This document shows, one piece after another, positions 9,171-19,581 of a stretch of 64,000 nt of DNA. Location of the stretch: assembly GCA_965227875.1 (NCBI GenBank), contig OZ245783.1:4216001-4280000 (forward strand), in the 5' to 3' direction. The notes under the pieces are model-generated. The model saw only the letters and a program-made list of their open reading frames with translations. It had not been told where the DNA came from and searched no databases. A program made the translations under genes and the position numbers. Origin of the DNA: G965227875 sp965227875. Its GTDB lineage: Bacteria; Pseudomonadota; Alphaproteobacteria; Rhizobiales; JAJFHC01. How positions within the stretch are numbered: position 1 is the stretch's first letter; each line of letters starts with the position of its first letter.

Positions 9171-9632
9171 ATGAAACTGTCCACGAAAGGCCGTTACGCG
9201 GTGATGGCCATGGCCGACCTTGCGTTGCATTCGGACGGTTCGCCCGTCACGCTCAGCGACATATCGGAGCGCCAGGAGATTTCACTGGCGTATCTGGAAC
9301 AGTTGTTCGCCAAGCTCCGCAGAAGCGGGCTCGTTGACAGCACGCGCGGCCCGGGCGGTGGATATACGCTCCACGGCAGCAGCGACGACATCCGGATTTC
9401 CGACATCGTCCTGGCCGTGGACGAGCCCCTCAAGGTCACCCGGTGCGGGGTTCTCGACGCCAACTCAAAGGGATGCGTCGGGGCGGGGCGATGCGTCACA
9501 CACGACCTGTGGGACGAACTCGGTCGCCAGATCCACCAGTTTCTGGATTCCGTCACGCTTGGCGACGTGATCAGCCGGCGGCTGGGACCGGAGAGGCAGT
9601 CTGAAGTCCGCCTCGCGGGCGGGATGTTCTAG
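9171..9632 (+). CDS. iscR: Rrf2-family iron-sulfur regulator, IscR-like
   Basis: This 153-residue regulator has an N-terminal winged helix (MKLSTKGRYAVMAMADLA, then SLAYLEQLFAKLRRSGLV as the recognition region) and GPGGGYTL in the wing. Cys92, Cys102, Cys108 and His111 match the three-Cys plus His [2Fe-2S] ligand set of IscR, although the first loop is longer than in E. coli (Cys92, 98, 104, His107). It heads the suf operon, so it probably represses that operon when its cluster is present. The IscR-type palindrome in its promoter supports autoregulation. Confidence 0.9.
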   Translation: MKLSTKGRYAVMAMADLALHSDGSPVTLSDISERQEISLAYLEQLFAKLRRSGLVDSTRGPGGGYTLHGSSDDIRISDIVLAVDEPLKVTRCGVLDANSKGCVGAGRCVTHDLWDELGRQIHQFLDSVTLGDVISRRLGPERQSEVRLAGGMF

Positions 9633-9654
9633 GCGCCTGAAAAACGGGAATACA

Positions 9655-10794
9655 ATGGTTCGGTCACGCACATACATGGATCACAACGCCACGTCGCCGC
9701 TCTGCGAGAGCGCACGCGACGCGATGGCGGTCGCCATGGCGTGTGTGGGCAATCCGTCGTCGGTCCATCAGGAAGGCCGGTCCGTGCGCGCGCTGATCGA
9801 AGATGCGCGGCGGCAGGTCGCCGCGAGCGTCGGCGCGGGAAATGCGGAAATCGTGTTCACGTCGGGCGGTTCGGAGGCGAATGCGCTCGGCCTTGCGACC
9901 GGACTTGCCGCGAAACCCCACGCAGTGCTCATCGTGTCCGCGGTGGAGCATCCTTCCGTGCTCGAAAACGCGCGCAGGACAGGCTCGGACCTGGAGGTGA
10001 TCCCCGTCGACGGGACCGGTGCCGTCAATCTCCCTGCACTCGAGGCGGTGCTGTCGCGTGTTGGCGGCAATGCGGTCATATCGGTGATGTATGCCAACAA
10101 CGAGACCGGGGTCGTTCAGCCGGTATCGAGGATTGCCGAACTGGCGGAGGCACACGGGGCCTTCTTCCACGTCGACGCGATACAGGCCGCGGGCAAGTGC
10201 GACGTGTCGTTCGACGATCTTGGAGCACACGCCATGAGCCTCTCCGCGCACAAGCTGGGCGGGCCGGCGGGCACGGGCGCACTGGTCCTCCGCAAGAGTT
10301 TGCCTGTGGTTTCTCTGGTTGCCGGAGGCGGCCAGGAGACGGGTCGTCGCGCCGGGACCGAGAACGTCATCGGGATTTGCGGGTTCGGAGCAGCGGCATC
10401 GGATGCGGCCGCCCGGTTCTCGGACCTGTCCGGACTGAGGGACAGCCTCGAGCAAGAATTGCGGAATGCCCGTGCCGACGTCGTGATCTTCGGCGAGCGG
10501 GCGGACAGACTGGCCAATACGAGCTGTTTCGCCGTCTCGGGCACGAGTGCGGAAACCCTCGTTATCGCTCTCGATCTTGCGGGCTTTGCCGTGAGTTCCG
10601 GTTCCGCCTGTTCGTCGGGCAAGGTCACGCGGAGCCACGTGCTGGATGCGATGGGAGTAGCCCCGGACCTTGCGGAAGGCGCCCTGCGGGTAAGCCTCGG
10701 GCCGCAGGCACGGGAGACGGACATCGGAAACTTCGTCGCGGCATGGTCCGCGGCGGTCGAAAGACAACGTGAACTGGCGGGAGCGGCCGCCTAG
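9655..10794 (+). CDS. IscS/NifS-like cysteine desulfurase
   Basis: This 379-residue PLP enzyme removes sulfur from cysteine and provides persulfide for Fe-S assembly. The sequence shows the MDHNATSP start typical of the group, the PLP lysine Lys200 in SAHKLGG, and the catalytic Cys319 in SGSACSSGK on the mobile loop, which places it in the group I (IscS/NifS) class. It follows iscR by 22 bp and precedes sufB. The operon also carries the group II desulfurase sufS, so this gene is a second sulfur donor in the same unit. Confidence 0.92.
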   Translation: MVRSRTYMDHNATSPLCESARDAMAVAMACVGNPSSVHQEGRSVRALIEDARRQVAASVGAGNAEIVFTSGGSEANALGLATGLAAKPHAVLIVSAVEHPSVLENARRTGSDLEVIPVDGTGAVNLPALEAVLSRVGGNAVISVMYANNETGVVQPVSRIAELAEAHGAFFHVDAIQAAGKCDVSFDDLGAHAMSLSAHKLGGPAGTGALVLRKSLPVVSLVAGGGQETGRRAGTENVIGICGFGAAASDAAARFSDLSGLRDSLEQELRNARADVVIFGERADRLANTSCFAVSGTSAETLVIALDLAGFAVSSGSACSSGKVTRSHVLDAMGVAPDLAEGALRVSLGPQARETDIGNFVAAWSAAVERQRELAGAAA

Positions 10795-10853
10795 GCCGGC
10801 CCGCGCGAAGGAATGGTGCCGTGCAGGTGCGCGGCATTGAAACGGAGTAGTCA

Positions 10854-12326
10854 ATGGTTGCTGTTGTTGAAACGGTCGAACAAGTCCGCAAGATGGATGT
10901 CGATCAGTACAAGTACGGTTTTTACACCGACATCGAGTCCGAAAAGGCTCCGAAGGGACTGAACGAGGACATCATCCGTTTCATTTCCGCCAAGAAGGCG
11001 GAACCGGAATGGATGCTCGAATGGCGCCTCGATGCCTATCGTCGCTGGCTGACCATGGATGAGCCTGACTGGGCGAAGGTCGAATACCCGAAGATCGACT
11101 TTCAGGATCTCTACTATTATTCCGCCCCCAAGTCGGACAAGGACGGCCCAAAGAGCCTGGACGAGGTCGATCCCGAACTCCTCGCGACCTACGAGAAACT
11201 CGGCATTCCGCTCAAGGAGCAGGAAGTGCTTGCAGGTGTTCAGGGCGCACGCGTTGCAGTCGATGCCGTTTTCGACAGCGTCTCCGTCGTCACGACCTTC
11301 AAGGAGGAACTGGCCAAGGCGGGCGTGATCTTCTGCCCGATCTCCGAGGCGCTGCAGACCCATCCCGAGCTGGTCCGGAAGTATCTCGGGACGGTCGTGC
11401 CGGTGACGGACAACTTCTACGCCACCCTGAACTCGGCCGTGTTCAGCGACGGGTCCTTCGTCTACATACCGCCCGGCGTGCGTTGCCCGATGGAGCTCTC
11501 GACCTATTTCCGCATCAACGAGATGAACACGGGCCAGTTCGAACGGACCCTGATCATCGCCGACAAGGGGTCCTACGTCAGCTACCTCGAGGGGTGCACT
11601 GCCCCGATGCGCGACGAGAACCAGCTCCACGCGGCCGTCGTCGAACTCGTGGCCCTGGAAGACGCCGAGATCAAGTACTCGACGGTTCAGAACTGGTATC
11701 CCGGGGACGCCGAAGGCCGTGGCGGCATCTACAACTTCGTCACCAAGCGCGGCGACTGCCGCGAGGCCAACGCCAAGATTTCCTGGACCCAGGTCGAGAC
11801 CGGTTCCGCGATTACCTGGAAGTATCCGAGCTGCATCCTGCGCGGCGACAATTCACGCGGCGAGTTCTATTCAATCGCCATATCCAACGGTCACCAGCAG
11901 GTCGATTCCGGCACCAAGATGATACATCTGGGCCGCAACACGTCGAGCCGCATCATTTCCAAGGGCATTTCCGCGGGCAAGTCGTCCAATACCTATCGCG
12001 GACTGGTCAGCGCCCACCGCAAGGCCAGCGGCGCGAGGAACTTCACCCAGTGCGACTCGCTGCTGATCGGCTCGACCTGCAGCGCGCACACGGTGCCCTA
12101 TATCGAAGCGAAGAACGCGTCGGCCGTCTTCGAGCACGAAGCGACGACCTCGAAGATCAGTGACGACCAGCTTTTCTACTGTCAGCAGCGCGGCCTCGAC
12201 GACGAGGAAGCGATTGCGCTGATCGTCAACGGCTTCTGCAAGGAGGTGCTGCAGCAACTCCCCATGGAATTCGCCGTTGAAGCCCAGAAACTCGTCGGCA
12301 TCAGCCTTGAAGGCAGTGTCGGCTGA
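10854..12326 (+). CDS. sufB: Fe-S assembly scaffold subunit SufB
   Basis: This 490-residue protein is the SufB core of the SufBC2D scaffold on which clusters are built. Family landmarks are visible: YIPPGVRCPMELSTYFRIN, GSYVSYLEGCTAP, SAITWKYPSCILRGDNS and the conserved C-terminal DSLLIGSTCSAHTVPY with its cysteine. Length is normal for SufB. The gene lies 59 bp after the IscS-like gene and 26 bp before sufC. Confidence 0.97.
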   Translation: MVAVVETVEQVRKMDVDQYKYGFYTDIESEKAPKGLNEDIIRFISAKKAEPEWMLEWRLDAYRRWLTMDEPDWAKVEYPKIDFQDLYYYSAPKSDKDGPKSLDEVDPELLATYEKLGIPLKEQEVLAGVQGARVAVDAVFDSVSVVTTFKEELAKAGVIFCPISEALQTHPELVRKYLGTVVPVTDNFYATLNSAVFSDGSFVYIPPGVRCPMELSTYFRINEMNTGQFERTLIIADKGSYVSYLEGCTAPMRDENQLHAAVVELVALEDAEIKYSTVQNWYPGDAEGRGGIYNFVTKRGDCREANAKISWTQVETGSAITWKYPSCILRGDNSRGEFYSIAISNGHQQVDSGTKMIHLGRNTSSRIISKGISAGKSSNTYRGLVSAHRKASGARNFTQCDSLLIGSTCSAHTVPYIEAKNASAVFEHEATTSKISDDQLFYCQQRGLDDEEAIALIVNGFCKEVLQQLPMEFAVEAQKLVGISLEGSVG

Positions 12327-12352
12327 CACATCGGAATACGGAAGAAAATCTC

Positions 12353-13102
12353 ATGCTTGAAATCGATAATCTCCATGTCGAGGTAGAGGATCGCAAGATC
12401 CTCAACGGAATATCCCTGAAGGTCGGGGCCGGCGAGGTCCATGCCATAATGGGGCCGAACGGTTCGGGAAAGAGCACGCTGTCTCACGTTCTCGCCGGCC
12501 GTGACGGGTATGACGTCCTCGAGGGTTCCGTCACCTACAAGGGAGAGGACCTCCTGGAACTCGAACCGAGCGAACGCGCCGCGGCCGGCGTCTTCCTCGC
12601 CTTCCAGTACCCGATCGAGATCCCCGGCGTCGCGACCATGACGTTCCTCAAGACCGCGCTGAATGCCCAGCGCAAGGCACGCGGCGAGGATGAACTTCCC
12701 ACGCCGGCTTTCATGAAGCTCGTGCGCGAGAAGTCCGAGAAACTGAAGGTGCCGCAGGACATGCTGAAGCGGCCGCTCAATGTCGGGTTTTCGGGCGGCG
12801 AGAAGAAGCGCGCCGAGATCCTCCAGATGGCCGTGCTGGAGCCGAGCCTCTGCATCCTCGACGAAACCGACTCCGGGCTCGACATCGACGCCCTGCGGAT
12901 CGTGGCCGACGGGGTAAACGCGCTGCGCTCGCCGGATCGCGCGATGATCGTGATCACGCACTATCAGCGGCTTCTCGACTACATCGTTCCGGACCACGTG
13001 CACGTTCTTTCGGGCGGCCGGATCGTCAAGTCGGGCGACAAGGAACTGGCACACGAGCTCGAACGCAGCGGCTATGCCGAGTACGACGCGGACGCGGCTT
13101 GA
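12353..13102 (+). CDS. sufC: Fe-S assembly ATPase SufC
   Basis: This 249-residue ABC-type ATPase drives conformational change in the SufBCD scaffold. The Walker A motif is GPNGSGKST near residue 35, the signature is FSGGEKKRAEI near 145, and the Walker B region is CILDETDSGLD. There are no membrane segments, as expected for SufC. It sits between sufB and sufD with short gaps, so subunits should be made together. Confidence 0.97.
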   Translation: MLEIDNLHVEVEDRKILNGISLKVGAGEVHAIMGPNGSGKSTLSHVLAGRDGYDVLEGSVTYKGEDLLELEPSERAAAGVFLAFQYPIEIPGVATMTFLKTALNAQRKARGEDELPTPAFMKLVREKSEKLKVPQDMLKRPLNVGFSGGEKKRAEILQMAVLEPSLCILDETDSGLDIDALRIVADGVNALRSPDRAMIVITHYQRLLDYIVPDHVHVLSGGRIVKSGDKELAHELERSGYAEYDADAA

Positions 13103-13112
13103 GGAACGCGAC

Positions 13113-14447
13113 ATGAACATGACAGCTCCAGCAGCACCCGGACCCGTCGAGGCGGGCATCGCGGATCAGTTCGGCGCCGTGCGCGAGGCGCTGCCCGGCG
13201 CCGGCGTGGACTGGGTGGTGCGCCTGCGCCAGGACGGCATCGACCGTTTCAGGCACGCGGGCCTGCCGCACCGGCGCATCGAGGAATACAAGTATACCGA
13301 TCTCAGGACCCTGCTCCGCGAGGTCGGACCCGCCGCGACCGGGACGTCGGAAAGCATCGACATTGCAGAACTGCCGCGGGTCTTTGCGGATACCGAAAGC
13401 TATCGCATCGTCATTCACGACGGGCGCATCGTCGCGGGCCTGGAGGACCTGAACCGGGTCGAAGGGGTTACGGCCCGCAGCCTGCACGACGGGCTCTCGG
13501 ATGGCTCGAAAGACCTGCAGGGTGTTCTTGGCCTCGGTGCCGAAGGCGCCGACGCAATCTGGGCGTTGAACGCGGCGTTCATGTCCGACGGGCTCGTTCT
13601 CGAGATTGCGCCGGGCGCCGTGCTTTCCCGTCCCGTCGAGATCGTCCATCACGCCTCTTCCGGCACGACGGTATCCTTGCGCCACCATGTGGTTCTCGGG
13701 GAAGGGGCCCAAGCGACCGTCCTGGAGAGCTTCACAGGCTCCCGTGAGGGCGGGACCTTGAACGTGATCTGCACCGTTGCTCTTGAGCGCGCCGCGCGGC
13801 TGGATCATGTCCGGCTCCAGGAAATGGCCGGTGACAGCGTCCAGTTAACCGACATGTCCGTCGTCCTCGGCGAGAAAGCGCTCCTCAACACGTTTTCAGG
13901 CACCCGGGGCGCGCGGGTGAGCCGGAGCGGGCTCTCCGTCAGATTCGCGGGAGAGGGCGCTCATGCCGATATCGCGGGCGGGTACATGATCGGCGGCAGC
14001 CAGCATTGCGACACGACACTCTTTGTCGATCACGCCGTGCCCGAATGCACCAGCACCGAGAATTTCAAGGGAGTGATCGGCGACACTGCACGTGGCGTCT
14101 TCCAGGGCAAGATCGTCGTTCAGCCGGATGCCCAGAAGACCGATGCGCGCATGATGACGAAAGGCCTGCTTCTTTCCGAGGCGGCCGAGTTCGACGCCAA
14201 GCCGGAACTCGAGATTTTCGCCGATGATGTGCAGTGCGCCCATGGCGCGACCTCGGGAGAGCTGGACGAGACCCATCTGTTCTATCTCATGTCGCGGGGC
14301 ATTCCGGAAATGCAGGCACGCGCCATGCTCGTGGGCGCTTTCATCGCGGAAGCTGCCGACCGGATTGCCGATGAGCGTCTCCGCGAGATCGTCGCGGAAC
14401 GTCTGACGTCGTGGTTTGGCGAAACGGGAGAGAAGACCGATGCCTGA
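13113..14447 (+). CDS. sufD: Fe-S assembly scaffold subunit SufD
   Basis: This 444-residue protein pairs with SufB in the scaffold complex. The HRRIEEYKYTDLR segment near residue 50 and the C-terminal beta-helix ending (CAHGATSGELDETHLFYLMSRG) are characteristic of SufD. The ATG at 13113 is preferred to an upstream in-frame start inside sufC because GAGGAACG lies just before it and it begins only 10 bp after the sufC stop. Its stop overlaps the start of sufS. Confidence 0.95.
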   Translation: MNMTAPAAPGPVEAGIADQFGAVREALPGAGVDWVVRLRQDGIDRFRHAGLPHRRIEEYKYTDLRTLLREVGPAATGTSESIDIAELPRVFADTESYRIVIHDGRIVAGLEDLNRVEGVTARSLHDGLSDGSKDLQGVLGLGAEGADAIWALNAAFMSDGLVLEIAPGAVLSRPVEIVHHASSGTTVSLRHHVVLGEGAQATVLESFTGSREGGTLNVICTVALERAARLDHVRLQEMAGDSVQLTDMSVVLGEKALLNTFSGTRGARVSRSGLSVRFAGEGAHADIAGGYMIGGSQHCDTTLFVDHAVPECTSTENFKGVIGDTARGVFQGKIVVQPDAQKTDARMMTKGLLLSEAAEFDAKPELEIFADDVQCAHGATSGELDETHLFYLMSRGIPEMQARAMLVGAFIAEAADRIADERLREIVAERLTSWFGETGEKTDA

Positions 14448-15696
14448 CGGCACTGTGGACGCCGGACTTGCGAATGCCGGATACGACGTCGAGCGGATCC
14501 GGGCGGACTTCCCGATCCTGTCCCGCGAAGTCTACGGCAAACCTCTGACCTATCTGGACAATGCGGCGTCGGCCCAGAAACCCAGACAGGTCATCGAGGC
14601 CATGCAGCACTGCTACGAGAACGAGTACGCAAACGTGCACCGCGGTCTGCATTACCTCAGCAACACGGCGACCCAGCTTTACGAGGACGCGCGCGAAAAG
14701 GTGCGCGCCTTTCTCAACGCGGAAAGCGTCGACGAGATCGTCTTCACGCGCAACGCGACCGAGGCGATCAACCTTGTCGCGTCGTCTTATGGCGGGCTGA
14801 AAATCGGCGAAGGCGACGAGATCGTCATTTCGATCCTCGAGCATCATTCCAACATCGTGCCGTGGCACTTTCACCGCGAGCGGCGCGGAGCCGTGTTGAA
14901 ATGGGTGCCCTGCAGCGACGAAGGCGCATTCATGCTGGACGAGTACGAGCGCCTCCTCGGTCCCCGCACGAAGATGGTCGCCATCACGCACATGTCCAAC
15001 GCGCTCGGTTCCATCACGCCGATCAAGGAAGTGATCCGCCTGGCCCACGACCGGGGAATCCCCGTGCTCGTCGACGGTAGCCAGGGTGCGGTTCACATGG
15101 ATGTCGACGTCCGCGAACTCGATTGCGATTTCTACGTTTTCACCGGACACAAGGTGTACGGGCCGACGGGAATAGGCGTGCTCTACGGAAAGAAGGACCG
15201 TCTTGCGGAAATGCCGCCCTACCAGGGAGGCGGCGAGATGATCCTCGACGTGACGCTGGATGCGGTCACCTACAACGATCCGCCGCACCGGTTCGAAGCG
15301 GGTACGCCCGCGATCGTCCAGGCGATCGGCCTGGGTGCTGCGCTCGACTACATGATGGAGGTCGGACGCCCGCGGATCGTCGAGCACGAGCGGAAGCTGC
15401 TGGAATATGCCAACGAGCGGCTGTCCAGGATCAACAGCCTGAGCATGCTCGGTACGGCGCCGGACAAGGGCGCGATCATTTCATTCTCCATGGCGGGGGC
15501 GCATGCCCACGACATATCGACCATCATCGACCGGTCTGGTGTCGCCGTCAGGGCGGGAACCCATTGTGCCCAGCCGCTGCTGGAGAGATTTGGCGTCACG
15601 TCGACATGCCGGGCCTCATTTGCCATGTATAATACGTTCGAGGATGTCGACCATCTCGCGGACGCCCTGGTGTCCAGCGCGAAATTCTTTGAGTAG
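14440..15696 (+). CDS. sufS: SufS-type cysteine desulfurase
   Basis: This 418-residue group II cysteine desulfurase is the dedicated sulfur donor of the Suf pathway. Seen are LTYLDNAASAQKP near the start, the PLP lysine Lys238 in FTGHKVYGPTG, and the catalytic Cys376 in RAGTHCAQP with the short loop of the SufS class. The ATG at 14440 overlaps the sufD stop and follows GGGAGAGAAG. Group II enzymes usually need SufE or SufU as a persulfide acceptor; neither is encoded in this window. Confidence 0.96.
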   Translation: MPDGTVDAGLANAGYDVERIRADFPILSREVYGKPLTYLDNAASAQKPRQVIEAMQHCYENEYANVHRGLHYLSNTATQLYEDAREKVRAFLNAESVDEIVFTRNATEAINLVASSYGGLKIGEGDEIVISILEHHSNIVPWHFHRERRGAVLKWVPCSDEGAFMLDEYERLLGPRTKMVAITHMSNALGSITPIKEVIRLAHDRGIPVLVDGSQGAVHMDVDVRELDCDFYVFTGHKVYGPTGIGVLYGKKDRLAEMPPYQGGGEMILDVTLDAVTYNDPPHRFEAGTPAIVQAIGLGAALDYMMEVGRPRIVEHERKLLEYANERLSRINSLSMLGTAPDKGAIISFSMAGAHAHDISTIIDRSGVAVRAGTHCAQPLLERFGVTSTCRASFAMYNTFEDVDHLADALVSSAKFFE

Positions 15697-15707
15697 ATGT
15701 GCAAACC

Positions 15708-16133
15708 ATGACCCATGAACGCGACTTTCTGGATGTATCTTCGGCCGGCAGCCTCGAAGGCGCACCAGTCGAAACACAGGAAACGGTGACGGATACGGAA
15801 CGGTCGTCGTCAATACCGCCGGACGAACTGGACCGGCTCACCGACGACATGATCGGCGCCATCAAGACGGTTTACGATCCCGAAATCCCCGTGGACATAT
15901 ACGAATTGGGGCTTATCTATCGAATTGATATCGATGACGAGCGCAACGTGGACATCGACATGACCCTCACGGCGCCGGGCTGCCCGGTCGCAGGCGAAAT
16001 GCCGCTCTGGGTCCAGGACGCTGTCCGGTCCGTCGCCGGCGTGAACGAGGTTTCGGTCAACATGGTCTTCGACCCGCCGTGGGATCCCAGCCGCATGTCC
16101 GACGAGGCGCGTGTCGCGCTGAACATGTTCTGA
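15708..16133 (+). CDS. sufT: SufT-type DUF59 iron-sulfur assembly protein
   Basis: This 141-residue protein has a variable acidic N-terminus (about 45 residues) followed by a DUF59/MIP18 domain: YDPEIPVDIYELGLIY, then MTLTAPGCPVAGEMP with the single conserved cysteine, and VSVNMVFDPPWDPSRMS. SufT proteins assist maturation of Fe-S proteins, though the exact step is not settled. A GTG at 15699 could add three residues; the ATG at 15708 is used here. It is co-directional with sufS (12 bp) and sufA (14 bp). Confidence 0.88.
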   Translation: MTHERDFLDVSSAGSLEGAPVETQETVTDTERSSSIPPDELDRLTDDMIGAIKTVYDPEIPVDIYELGLIYRIDIDDERNVDIDMTLTAPGCPVAGEMPLWVQDAVRSVAGVNEVSVNMVFDPPWDPSRMSDEARVALNMF

Positions 16134-16147
16134 AGGAGCTTGATCAA

Positions 16148-16558
16148 ATGAGTGAACGTCCGCCAGCCCGTCCCCGTCCGAAGGTGGTCACACTTACGGA
16201 AGCGGCGGCCAAGCGTGTCCGCGAGATCATCGCCAGGTCGGAAACGCCTGTGGCGGGCCTGAGGGTCGGCGTCGCGAATGGCGGTTGCGCCGGTATGTCC
16301 TACACCATGGAGTATGCCGCGGAGCGTGACCCGCTCGACGAAGTTGTCGAGGACAAGGGAGTGACCGTATTGATCGACCCCAAGGCGGTGCTGTTCCTGC
16401 TCGGCACGGAGATGGACTACAAGGTCGAGAAACTGTCCGCCGGGTTCGTCTTCAACAATCCGAACCAGACCAGCGCCTGCGGCTGCGGCGAATCCGTGGA
16501 GATTACCCCGGCCGTGTTGCCGGAAGCTGCGGGAGACGCCGCGCAGGCCCGGAACTGA
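16148..16558 (+). CDS. sufA: A-type Fe-S carrier (SufA/IscA family)
   Basis: This 136-residue A-type carrier accepts clusters from the SufBCD scaffold and passes them to apoproteins. The three conserved cysteines are Cys47 (in GGCAGMSY) and Cys111 and Cys113 (in ACGCGES). The ATG at 16148 is fixed by GAAGGAG about 10 bases upstream; a longer in-frame extension into sufT has no family similarity. The C-terminus carries an extra alanine-rich tail of about 20 residues. It is the last gene of the suf operon. Confidence 0.94.
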   Translation: MSERPPARPRPKVVTLTEAAAKRVREIIARSETPVAGLRVGVANGGCAGMSYTMEYAAERDPLDEVVEDKGVTVLIDPKAVLFLLGTEMDYKVEKLSAGFVFNNPNQTSACGCGESVEITPAVLPEAAGDAAQARN

Positions 16559-16568
16559 CCGGTTCCGG
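16549..16568. terminator. Hairpin between convergent sufA and the GGDEF gene
   Basis: A perfect 7-bp stem, CCGGAAC (16549-16555) with GTTCCGG (16562-16568), and a 6-base loop lies across the sufA stop in the 12-bp convergent gap. No T tract follows on either strand, so it is at best a weak bidirectional terminator or an mRNA 3'-end stabiliser. Confidence 0.3.
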
Positions 16569-16570
16569 CG

Positions 16571-17629
16571 TCAGGCCGCCTCGATTTCCAGATCTATATT
16601 GGGGTCGGTCTCGCACTTGACGCAGTTGCGTCCGCCTTTCTTCGCCGCATAGAGGCAGGCATCCGCTCGGTGCACGAGGTCGTCGACACTGTCGCCGACG
16701 TGAAACCGGGCGGCGCCGAAAGACATCGTGATCGTGCCCAGGTTCTCGCCCGTCGACTTCTTGACCAGTTCCTTGGCCTTGACCGCTTCGCGGATCTGGT
16801 TGGCGACGGCGACCGCTGACTGAAGGTTCGTCTGGGGCAGGATCACCGCGAACTCCTCGCCGCCGTAACGCACCGCAAGATCACGCCCCTTGACCGACGC
16901 TTTCAGCGCCTGGGCCACGAGCCGCAGGACCTGGTCGCCGGTCTGGTGACCCCACGTATCGTTGAATTTCTTGAAGAAATCGATGTCGCCGATGAGCAGG
17001 CAAAGTTCATCGCCCGTCTCGCTCGCTTCGCCGACCTGGCTCGAGATTTCCTCGTCGAAGAACTTCCGGTTGGCTATTCCGGTAAGCTGGTCGGTGCGCG
17101 ACTCGTTGCGGACTTCCTCGAGATTGTCGCTCAGTTCGGTGATCTGCGACTTGGTGTCCTGCAGACGGTCCTCGAGTTGCCGGTTGCTCTGTTCCATCTC
17201 GCGGGTCTTCTCGACCAGCGACTCCACGATTATTGCAAGCGTCGGTCCGTCGACGCTCCCGGCGAGTTTTTCCGAAACGGAACCGAGAGAGTCCCCGTAC
17301 TCCGAGGTATTGCCCAGTGCCACGTCGACCATGGCCAGCACCTGGCTGATCTCGTCGCTCATCTGGGCGCCGATCTTGCTGACCGTTTCCTGATTTTCCC
17401 TGGGAGCAAGGAACTGGCGATAGATTTCGTCGCAGTCGCTCTGTTCGAGCACGCCATGCTGGGCGACGACGTCGTTCACGGCTTTGATGAGGTCTCGCCT
17501 CTGGCCGCACGAGTATGTGTACCAGAGTTCGTAATTGCGCGGAGAGGCCGGCGAACGCCGATCACGCATATATTGCAATGCCTTGCGGCCGTAAACGAGC
17601 GATTGTTCGAAATCGACTTGGTCGGTCAA
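16571..17629 (-). CDS. Soluble diguanylate cyclase (GGDEF)
   Basis: This 352-residue protein has no membrane segment. Residues 1-125 are a helical N-terminal region of unknown role, about 125-175 a coiled coil, and about 180-340 a GGDEF domain that makes cyclic di-GMP. The active-site motif is GGEEF (a fully functional variant), preceded by LIGDIDFFKKFND, which carries the metal-binding Asp. The inhibitory I-site position five residues before the motif reads KGRD rather than RxxD, so product inhibition is probably absent. It is preceded by a 218-bp gap after rhlE and probably has its own promoter. Confidence 0.93.
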   Translation of the reverse strand: MTDQVDFEQSLVYGRKALQYMRDRRSPASPRNYELWYTYSCGQRRDLIKAVNDVVAQHGVLEQSDCDEIYRQFLAPRENQETVSKIGAQMSDEISQVLAMVDVALGNTSEYGDSLGSVSEKLAGSVDGPTLAIIVESLVEKTREMEQSNRQLEDRLQDTKSQITELSDNLEEVRNESRTDQLTGIANRKFFDEEISSQVGEASETGDELCLLIGDIDFFKKFNDTWGHQTGDQVLRLVAQALKASVKGRDLAVRYGGEEFAVILPQTNLQSAVAVANQIREAVKAKELVKKSTGENLGTITMSFGAARFHVGDSVDDLVHRADACLYAAKKGGRNCVKCETDPNIDLEIEAA

Positions 17630-17847
17630 TGGTTCAGCCCCTGTTCGCGGGGCCCCCCATGACGATCAGGCAACCCCGGAATCCCGAATTTCGAGAACAT
17701 ATGCTAGGGGCGGGGTCTTACGTTTCTGTAAATCGCGCGCCAATAATCCTGCGTTTCCCGCGTTTTTACATGCTTCAATGAAGTTGTTCGCTCGAAATAT
17801 CGACGGTCGGTTGAAAAAACTACGTAGTCGATCAACCGGGGCGATTG

Positions 17848-19308
<1,461 letters not shown>

Positions 19309-19581
19309 GTCTCACCGTGCCGTTACAGCAAACCCGGGCGGATCCCGGTGCAGCGGCCCTCCGCTGCTTGCGTGCGGCACTTTTGGCCGCGACAATACGA
19401 TTCGTCCCGCAGGGCGGAACAAGAGGCAACATAGTTGGCATTTTCAGTTTGTCAAATGAAACGGCGGATTTCCTTTGATTCAGGGTTAGTCTGGTGAAAG
19501 TGCCGGAGCGCCGGAACGGGGCCTCGATGAAGGGACTGACGCGGCGAGAGACAGAGGATCGACCCACGTGAAGGACATCGC

